From Gigaspora rosea (taxonomy: Eukaryota > Glomeromycota > Glomeromycetes > Diversisporales > Gigasporaceae): 64,000 nt of DNA. A program made the translations under genes and the position numbers. The notes beneath the pieces were generated by a model that was not told the DNA's origin, made no database searches, and saw nothing but the letters and a program-made list of their open reading frames with translations. How positions within the stretch are numbered: the stretch's first letter is position 1; every line of letters starts with the position of its first letter. Location: the NCBI GenBank assembly GCA_003550325.1, contig QKWP01000273.1, forward strand, positions 284,160 to 348,159, in the 5' to 3' direction. Below, in pieces: positions 56,986 through 64,000 of this stretch.

Positions 56986-57652
56986 TTTTAGCTAAAAGCG
57001 TTCTTATGTTAACGTGTTTTTGCAGATATATGATATAAATGTAAAACAATATGAAAATATACTATTTAAAAGGTAATAATAGCTCTCATATTGTTACACG
57101 ACTACATTTCTAGAAATTGATGATGTAACTCACATGATCTACGTACAGTATGTACGGTACGTATATATCAGGAATACTAATATTGCATTAAAGCAGTTAA
57201 AAGAATTTCAGTTTGTAATACTAGTCTTTTAATAATCTCTTTTAAACAGTACTTTACAAAAAAAATTGAATTATTGGATAAATCTCAATTAGATTTATAT
57301 ATATGAAAAAAATCGACCAAAAGCATTACAGTTTTTTTATTAAATAATACAATTTTAACGATTGCTATCAATATGGTACAGTTCTTTTATAAATTATAAA
57401 AAAGCTTTGAAAACAATATAATATCTGCTAAAAGTGGAATGATTTATACAATATAATGTTATAAAAAATGCATGAACTAAAATAGTACAATCTAATTTAA
57501 GGGTCCCGGTATAAAATGAAAATACAGTGTTTAAGTGCATATATTTATTGGAATAACTTGTATTTAATTACGTGGGAAATATGGTATTGGAAAGTTCAAG
57601 AAAGTAGCATTAACTTAAATTAAACTTTTCCTATAAAATTTTAAAGTTTATC
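56986..57652. other. MULE 5' untranslated and promoter region
   Basis: Lies between the transposase start codon and the right terminal repeat. AT-rich and non-coding. It must hold the transposase promoter, but no certain motif is picked out. Confidence 0.5.
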
Positions 57653-57841
57653 GCAGGCTTTACATGGTTATTGCGAATTTTCATATATAGTTAGTTATTG
57701 CGGGTTTTATATAATCATTGCGGGTTTTACATGATCATTGTGGGTTTCACATGACTATTGCAGGTTTTACCCATCTATCGCGGATTTTACATATCTATCG
57801 CGGATTTTACCAAAAATTATCGCGGATTTCACCCTGTCGTA
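57653..57841. repeat. Right MULE terminal inverted repeat
   Basis: About 190 bp matching the outer part of the left repeat in inverse: GCGGGTTTTACATGATCATT, then ATCGCGGATTTTACATATCT and the end CACCCTGTCGTA. Unlike the left end it is single-copy. Confidence 0.9.
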
Positions 57842-57850
57842 TAATAATAA

Positions 57851-58320
57851 TCTCTAATATTTAGCTTTGTATACTCAATAAATTAACATTCAGAAAAACT
57901 TGCTGTTTAATATAAATAAATACGTATGTACGTATATACGCGAAATAGAATGCCAAAAAATCTAAACTTACTTTTTTTAGTAGCTTTAAATATAAGGCAT
58001 GTAGCTTTTGTATTACTATGCGGCTTTGCTCCAGAAAATATTAAATGATCATCATGTGAATTTGGATTTGGATGGGTTTGGGATTTGGCCAGGTTTGAGA
58101 TTTGGAAGGGATTTGGGATTTGGGATTGGGATTGGATTTGGGATTTGGCTAAGTTTGGGATTTGGAATGGAATTTGGAATTTGTCCATTTTTGCTATATG
58201 GGATTTTCAAGTACGATGGCTGGACAATCCCATTTGTCCATGGACAAATCCCAAATCCTATGAGTTTTGCCGGCAAGTATAGTTGCAGGTATGGCAGCTT
58301 GTGTGGAACCCTCAGGCGGA
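57851..58320 (-). repeat. GGGATTT tract and element end, inverted relative to 50 kb
   Basis: GGGATTTGG-type units fill 58055-58165. A second short patch with ACAATCCCATTTGTCCATGGACAAATCCC (hairpin core GTCCATGGAC) lies at 58215-58250, followed by TTTTGCCGGCAAGTATAG and TTGCAGGTATGG, which is the inverse of the retroposon end and tail junction seen at 49985-50012. Long frames here are repeat-derived. Confidence 0.7.
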
Positions 58321-59082
58321 CCACTTAAATTAGACACCAAAAGTGTACGTGTGGCTAGATGTATCCTCGTCTATGTAACAAATACCAGTATTTCCCTTAA
58401 AGGATACCGACAGCTCTAATATCTTGAATAAAATTCCTAAGTCCCAAGACAGGCACTTTAATTAAAAAAAAACAAATAAAAAATAAAAATATGGATGCGC
58501 ATGATCAATGTTGATTGGTTGATCACAAAGTTGCTATAGCAACAGGTTGCTATCTAGTAATGTCCAGTAAAATAATTTAAAAATTAAATAAAAAAAAAAT
58601 AAGAAATAATTTTAAAAAAAAAACAAAAAAAAATAATAAATCTACTTGGCTGTTCTCTCATACATACTTATTTCAGTTTATAATAAAATGATTCAGAATC
58701 AAATCGATACCTTTTACTTTAATTTTTAATTTCATTCAGTAAAAAATAAAATTTGTATTCAACCAAGCAAAACTTGGATGAATTATTTTGAGCAAAATAA
58801 TGCACAAAAATGTAATTTCAAATTTTGGTTCAAATTAAACTTAATTTAGACCAAAATTTAAAATTACACTCTTGTGTATCATTCCAAGCACTTTACTTAT
58901 TTGTATAGATAATACAAAAACTAATTTAGTAAATAAACTAAGTATATTAGATAAAATTTAGGGTTAGTGCCTTAATGTTAGAGGCTATAGGGTTAGAGTG
59001 ATATTTATTATATATAAAATTTCATTATTGTGATTATTAATTAGTGTATTAGTTTTTGTATACTTTTTTTTTTGCATATAGA
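58321..59082. other. AT-rich intergenic DNA with a fold-back
   Basis: At about 58762-58890, GTAATTTCAAATTTTGGTTC and GACCAAAATTTAAAATTAC are inverted, with paired ACTTGGA/CCAAGC ends, probably another MITE. No gene is seen. Confidence 0.45.
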
Positions 59083-59312
59083 GTCTTTGTCTTGAAAATG
59101 ACCTTATGGAACTATGTAGATTTTATGAATAAAAATTCAGATTTCTAGCTATCTAGTAATTCAATTCAAATAAACTTTTTTATTTTGTAAAACTTAGTGA
59201 GTTCTACAAAATAAAAAAAATTATTTGAATTAAATTATTGGATAGCTAGAAATTTTAATTTTTATTTATAAAATCTATATAGCCCTATAAAGTCATTTCC
59301 AAGACAAAAACT
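59083..59312. mobile_element. Fold-back MITE, arms about 115 nt
   Basis: The left arm with GTCTTTGTCTTGAAAATGAC and TTTCTAGCTATCTAGTAATT pairs with the inverted right arm GTTTTTGTCTTGGAAATGAC and TTTCTAGCTATCCAATAATT. Non-coding. The target duplication is not resolved. Confidence 0.75.
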
Positions 59313-59499
59313 TCACATGTTGGGATTCTTTATTGGGCTGATCTGGAATAGTCAAATTTGGTACTTTCCATTGGCTATTTCCTCTCCAAAAGTTTGTATT
59401 ATCTGTACAAATAAGTGAACACTGATTCCAAGTTTTTATATAATATGTGATTCTAACTTAAACCAGAAATTGATTGATAATGTGATCCAGAAAATCTCA

Positions 59500-59735
59500 T
59501 CTACATCCTGTATTATTTCTTGGTACCTACTTTTGCAGTGTAAGTTCTCTGATATAACTCTGGTAGCCAGATTGGTAAACCCCAACTCTCAAGAGTCTTA
59601 TTTTGTTTGGTTCTTTGGTTCTGGTTTCCAATATTTTGGGTTTAGTTGCACTATCAAAAATCTTTGCTACCTCCTTACTTGGAACTTGCCAAACAGGTTT
59701 TTATTTCTTTGGTTCCTTTTGTCTATATAATGATA
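59500..59735 (-). mobile_element. Diverged internal copy of the B-box retroposon
   Basis: On the minus strand it shares AAGTAAGGAGGTAGCAAAGAT-type text with 49392 onward (GAGTAAGGAGGTAGCAAAGA), then AGTAGGTACCA(A/G)GAA. The head and tail are missing. Substitutions are many, so it is an old copy. Confidence 0.75.
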
Positions 59736-60815
59736 TACAAATTCATCCTAAAGCTCCTATTCTAGATAGTGGTCCAATATTAAAAAAAAAATTCAACCTA
59801 CTTTTTTATTTAATATATATTTCTTATAATTGCATTTTCTTGATCAACACCTCAAAAAAGAATTAATTATAGATATAAAAACTAGATGGAATTTTACCTA
59901 CTATATGGTAAAAGAACTCTTGAATTAAATGATTTTAACCTCCTTTTATGAATTTTTAAATCATGAAAAATAATCTTTTTTGGAGACTAGAACCTTCAAA
60001 ATGCTTAAAAAAGGTATTATACTACAACAAGAAACCTCATATGTTATCCCAAATAAATCAAACGTGCCATGCTCCTTTGTGCTGTTTATCCGAAAATGAC
60101 TATAGGTATGGGTCTCTCGGGTTCATCAATTTCTTTGAATTTATTAAGGAGCTTAAGGAAAAGCATTTTTATTATATTCATTTTTTTAAAAAAAAAAATT
60201 AGTCTGATTTTTTACGTTTTGTAAAGTTTCCTTGGATCCCCTGCCTAAGGTCTCATAAATATCACGAGGAGATATTGATACGTCCTTTTCTTAGGTAGGC
60301 AAGGAGGCTGAGCGTTATTGAGTGTTAATGACGAACTTTTTAAGCGCTAGATCTTTGGCTTAAAATACAATATACCGAACTCTAGGCCTTTGAGACCAGT
60401 CTACTTTGGATAATTTGCACTCTCTGAGTGTTTTCACACCGGGGGCAGGAGGCAAGGCCTTGAACAATGTTAGTGACAATGTTATTCATGTTATCCACCG
60501 CGTGATTTCGGATACAACTACTGGTTGTTGGATGAGTCAGTTTTTCTTTTCTTTTTTTTTTTTTTTTAGCTGAAACTAAGTATCCTCTTAAATTTATTTT
60601 ATTTTATTTTATTTTAGAGTGCCCGATTAATATAAAACAATCTAGAGATTGGAACCGGTTTGCAAATTATCTATTTAAAATAGGCAAAGAGAAGAAGCCG
60701 AAAATAGCAAAATGGCTAAGAAAAGTGGAAAATTTTATATCGGATTTATTTATTTGTATTAACATTATACATCGCCTTTAAATCCCGTTAATTAAAAGTT
60801 GACATACTTATGTAC
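59736..60815. other. Intergenic DNA with possible transposon coding relic
   Basis: Positions 59963-60540 are less AT-rich, and an 79-codon frame (59963-60202, MKNNLFWRLEPSKCLKK) exists, but no motif is recognised. At 60643 a lone hAT-like end TAGAGATTGGAACCGGTTT resembles the terminus of the 32203 element; no partner end was found. Confidence 0.35.
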
Positions 60816-61028
60816 CAGGATTGGCACATTTATCCATTGGGGTGAATGGAGAATAACTCCATTCGCATCACTCCATTGCTCCATTGAGAATAATTTGCGA
60901 ATGGAGCCAATGGAGGCCAACTAGCTTATAATATAGTATCTGTTAATAATTAATATCTAATTCCACTGGCTCCATTGGCTCCATTGGTTTGCAATTTTTT
61001 CAATGGAGTATATCCATTGCCAACCCTG
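60816..61028. mobile_element. hAT-type MITE, CAGGGTTGGCA family, copy 2
   Basis: It matches 487-709 along its whole length (for example TCCATTGCTCCATTGAGAAT and GGAGGCCAACTAGCTTATAA). Ends CAGGATTGGCA...TGCCAACCCTG. The flanks TTATGTAC and CCATGTGC agree at 5 of 8 positions, so the target duplication is worn. Confidence 0.85.
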
Positions 61029-62269
61029 CCATGTGCGTAGCTTTAGAATTTAAATAAATTGTATTCTAATTGGCATTGTTTTATTAATATAAATTATCAC
61101 GAATTAAAAAAGAAATCAATATTCTCAAGTTAGGATGCTTCATTTTAATAAATTCTACATATCGTTATTAAAAGTTAGCATGGGTTAGATGCGTTTTCAA
61201 TCTAGATTTGAGGTCCAAAAAACTATTGCTGTATTGAAACCAAACGTTTAGATTTGATATGATATTATTTTTTTCTTAAAGAAAAAATAGTTTTGTATAT
61301 AAAAATTGGCTACAGCTGATTTTATTTACAAAATCAAATTTATAACCGATATATTTTTATTTTAAGTCGATTGCTGAATGTCCGATATAAACCGATACGA
61401 CCCCAACCAAAACAAACTAAAATCACAGCTCGTAATATCTTACTGAAGTACTGCCCATTTGATTACTGTATATCATTTTTACGTCCTGAGCTTTGTATCC
61501 CTACACTAAATGAACATTCAAAGGCTTTCAGGTATTAAGTTCACTTTGTTCTTTCTATTTCGTTTTTTCTTTTTTTTCAACAACAGTTTTTGAAAACAAT
61601 AATTCTAATGGGCAGTGTGGTCTTTGATTCTGTAAGGTCACAGCTAAGGCTGAATAAAAAGGTGTTTACATGGTGCATGAAATCTTCTGAAGATGGTAAT
61701 TCGAATAGACGAAATGATCTTTTTGCAGAATGGCATAGACACAGCTAAGGATGGGAAAAGGGGTATTTTGAGTGATATTGAAATTTCCTAAGGGCGGCAA
61801 TTCCATTGAACATTGCAATCTTGGACTCTACAATTAAAACAGCACAGTCACAGATGATGATAAAAAAAAGGCATTCGAATGACATTTGAAAATTGATTGA
61901 AGGTTCAATTCCGATGATTATTGTAGTTTATGGAAGTTGTACTATCTGATATAGTGTATACTTTTTTTTTAAAAACTAAAAAGCAAAATATTAATATCTT
62001 TTAAAATTGTATTCTTGTTTTACCAAATAAGAGAGAAATAACGCCCATCTGCGCATTAATTAATTGAGCACGTTATTTCGAAATACAAAAATAAGGGTTA
62101 AATAAGCACTCTCTTGGTTATAATATAATGTATAAAGTAATAAGAAATGTTATACTTACTATAATAAGATTTAAAAATGCTTTGAAACTATGTTTGATAC
62201 TAAATAAATCTGTTTTTCGAATTTTAATAAAGATCAAAACGTGGCAATAAAATTATCAAAAACGGCCAA
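61029..62269. other. Intergenic DNA, nothing recognised
   Basis: Composition is moderate between 61,500 and 61,950, where GACACAGCTAAGG(A/C)TG-like words repeat twice (61,640; 61,738), but no coding frame holds. Confidence 0.4.
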
Positions 62270-62395
62270 ACAGATCGTCCACAACGACTCTTCAAAGTTT
62301 TGCCTCGTTTATTTACCTTTGTTACATGATCTTTAAATCATGTAAACAAAGGTAAATAAATGATACAAAACTTTAAGGAGTCATTACGAATGATC
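62270..62395. repeat. Tight fold-back element
   Basis: TCAAAGTTTTG..TTTATTTACCTTTGTTACATGAT pairs with ATCATGTAAACAAAGGTAAATAAA..CAAAACTTTA around a 5-nt loop; the outer ends CGACTC/GAGTCA also pair. Non-coding. Confidence 0.75.
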
Positions 62396-62432
62396 TCCTA
62401 AGCCATTCTTGATAATTTTACCAACATTAGAA

Positions 62433-62573
62433 TAGAGATAGTACCCGGATAGAAATTGCTATTATGTGACATGGTAATTTATCCGGATAATACTCGGGTA
62501 GAGGTTTTCCCAACGGTACGATCTCTAATCCGGATAACCCGGGTAGAGATTTTCCCAACGAGTACAATCTCTA
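62433..62573. mobile_element. hAT-type MITE, TAGAGATAGTACCC termini, with 47-bp internal tandem repeat
   Basis: Ends TAGAGATAGTACCC and inverted TAGAGATTGTACTC, with exact 8-bp flanks CATTAGAA at 62425-62432 and 62574-62581. The right part is a 47-bp sequence present twice in tandem (62481-62527, 62528-62574), each copy ending in the terminal motif ATCTCTA. Confidence 0.9.
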
Positions 62574-62581
62574 CATTAGAA

Positions 62582-63640
62582 ACGTCTTAGTCTGACGAAC
62601 AAATTTCGTTAAGGCCCGGAAGCAAATTTTTATTTAGTATAAACCTAGTTTTCGAACACTTTTTATTTGTTTCACCTTTTTATGTTATTTATTCATTTTG
62701 TAGGGGTGCACGTAATTCGTGAACGCTTCACGGGCTTTAATTTGAAACCATATATGCCTCCAATTAAATGCCCGTATTATTTCATGATAATTGGTTTAAC
62801 TATATATTCTATATATAACACTAAATTTAAAAAATAGTAAAATTAGTTAAATCAACAAAGAAACTAAACCTATATATGTATTTTAATTAAATACACCGAA
62901 CAGATCAGTCTTGGTCCAAAGAAATTGATATATGTGTTATGTATTTTTTTTTTTTTATATATATATATAGATTAATTTTATTTAACTAAATTACTTATTA
63001 ATATATCAACCAGATCAGTTTAACCAGAAAATCTTTAGCCATGGATCAACAAATTTTGGTCGACCAATGATTTGAATCCAAGCAATTAATCAATTAATAA
63101 TGTACAACTATTAATGCAATTAATCTAACTTTGGGATAATATAGAGATTTGGTATCGTCTACTACATCTGCCTATTTAAAATATACAGGTTACAAAAGGT
63201 AGTAACCTCATGCTGTGTAATGAAAACAAATGGTACTACAATTACGTTTTCGTAGCAAAGTCACAAGAGTTCGTAAAAATCGCATAGATGAGATCAATGT
63301 CAAGACAATGTCAGGAGAGCTAACGGTTTTAAACTTGTATAACAGATAATGATAAAACGAATTCAAATTGGTGACGCTTTCATTTCTTTTTATAGGCACT
63401 TTTTCTCCAAAATCGGATACATAATTTTGGTGTAGCATCAAAGTTTTTTTTGTAGTGCTAAAATAACATTAACATAGCGCATTTTCACTAACAGTTAAGA
63501 TGAATATGAAGTTTTTTTTTTCTTTTGGTTTTATTAGTTTAATTTTCTCATTAATTTTAAATAAAATACAAAGATACAATCATAAACATTAGTTTTAATA
63601 AAATTAACAAAATTTCTATACAATTATTTTCACAAATTAA
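62582..63640. other. Intergenic and presumed 3' untranslated DNA
   Basis: A 77-codon minus frame at 63208-63441 has no recognised motif. The last 100 bp or so next to 63641 should be 3' untranslated sequence of the edge gene. Confidence 0.4.
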
Positions 63641-64000
63641 TCAATACTGTCCTTTATTTTGTCGATAAACTGGGTTATATTGATTTCTACGCGACCCTCT
63701 ATCATTTCGTACAGTGTAATTATGTTGCCCTTGTTGATAATAGCCATATTGTTGTTGTACAGGATTTGATTGTTGCGTTAAATTGTAATCGTAAAATTGT
63801 GCTGGTTGTCCAACCTCTTGTGATGATGCAGAATGATTAGATGATGTTTCAGAATAATATGCATCATCAGCTGTCAAAGATTGATTGTTATATTGGGCTG
63901 AAGCCTGGCGTTCTTTGTTTTTACGACGCTCTCGTCGCATTCGTGTGCGCTCCCAGTCTTCCCAACGTTTTAAAGGAATTTTAGATGCATCAAATTGACC
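63641..64000 (-). CDS. 3' end of a gene running off the window; basic segment then Gln/Asn/Tyr-rich tail
   Basis: An open minus-strand frame enters from the window edge (GQFDASKIPLKRWEDWERTR) and ends at TGA 63641-63643. After a basic run RRERRKNKERQ comes about 85 residues rich in Gln, Asn, Tyr and Ser (SSNHSASSQE, QQQYGYYQQGQ), ending RQNKGQY. The FDASKIPLKRWEDWE segment recalls a C-terminal motif I associate with fungal class IV chitin synthases, but this is a memory of a motif, not a proven match. Alternatives are any protein with a prion-like tail. The start is outside the window. Confidence 0.55.
   Translation of the reverse strand, partial: GQFDASKIPLKRWEDWERTRMRRERRKNKERQASAQYNNQSLTADDAYYSETSSNHSASSQEVGQPAQFYDYNLTQQSNPVQQQYGYYQQGQHNYTVRNDRGSRRNQYNPVYRQNKGQY

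Larger units (their letters stand above)
51447..57841 (-). mobile_element. Autonomous-type Mutator-like element (MULE), 6.4 kb, with transposase and protease-like cargo
   Basis: Inverted ends begin TACGACAGGGTGAAATCCGC on both sides. Exact 9-bp flanks TAATAATAA lie at 51438-51446 and 57842-57850 (low-complexity, but the phase is exact). The terminal repeats are made of short units such as GTAAAACCCGCAATGATCAT and GTAAAATCCGCGATAGATAT. Between them, both on the minus strand, are the transposase gene (56985-53965) and a protease-like frame (53960-52123). The left terminal repeat is doubled. The whole element looks nearly complete, with a few frame lesions. Confidence 0.9.

Noticed and set aside
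60643-60662. Second copy of the 32 kb palindromic hAT element
   Set aside because: Only one end is present; no inverted partner or 8-bp duplication could be found downstream.

Overview
The window is very AT-rich eukaryotic DNA and most likely comes from a fungus. The genes have short (about 50-220 nt) GT-AG introns with a few GC-AG introns, and a LYS12 (homoisocitrate dehydrogenase, alpha-aminoadipate lysine pathway) fragment is present. The combination of extreme AT richness, dense transposon fossils and an RBR-type E3 ligase would fit an arbuscular mycorrhizal fungus such as a Rhizophagus relative; that placement is inference from overall character, not from a marker gene. Single N characters at 9877 and 36702 mark imperfect assembly positions.

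Layout. 0-11.6 kb is gene-poor: a decayed MULE transposase (1.4-3.3 kb, minus) split by a hAT-type MITE, then a series of fold-back elements, and an orphan last exon of an oxysterol-binding protein (9.7-9.9 kb). 11.6-18.4 kb holds a four-exon RBR ubiquitin ligase, an intact hAT/BED transposase gene (one intron) and a tandemly duplicated gene for a Ser/Thr-rich membrane protein, one copy of which is broken. 19.9-30.1 kb is a complete 18-exon UTP20 gene (about 2,899 aa; U3 snoRNP, 18S rRNA processing). 33-38.3 kb holds a COG2 (Golgi tether subunit) gene whose reading frame is broken in several places and, divergently, a 5' fragment of LYS12. 38.5-42.4 kb has a decayed Fanzor (eukaryotic TnpB-like RNA-guided nuclease) lying between two inverted copies of an approximately 0.6 kb repeat. 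42.4-51 kb is almost pure repeat: a long-TIR element with a 9-bp target duplication, pogo-type and Harbinger-type MITEs, and a retroposon with a Pol III B-box and an AAATCCC-type tail. 51.4-57.8 kb is one 6.4 kb MULE with terminal inverted repeats, a 9-bp target duplication, an 11-exon transposase and, downstream, a cysteine-protease-like cargo. 58-63.6 kb is repeat-rich intergenic DNA, and 63.6-64 kb is the 3' end of a gene that runs off the right edge.

The conserved genes (UTP20 in ribosome assembly, COG2 in Golgi traffic, LYS12 in lysine synthesis, RBR in ubiquitylation) show no operon-like logic. The dominant story is the density and variety of small non-autonomous DNA transposons. For many of them the target-site duplication can be read directly: 8 bp for hAT, TAA/TTA for PIF/Harbinger, TA for pogo/mariner and 9 bp for MULE. 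Splice junctions, reading frames and repeats were read by eye; family names rest on recognised motifs, not on database searches.
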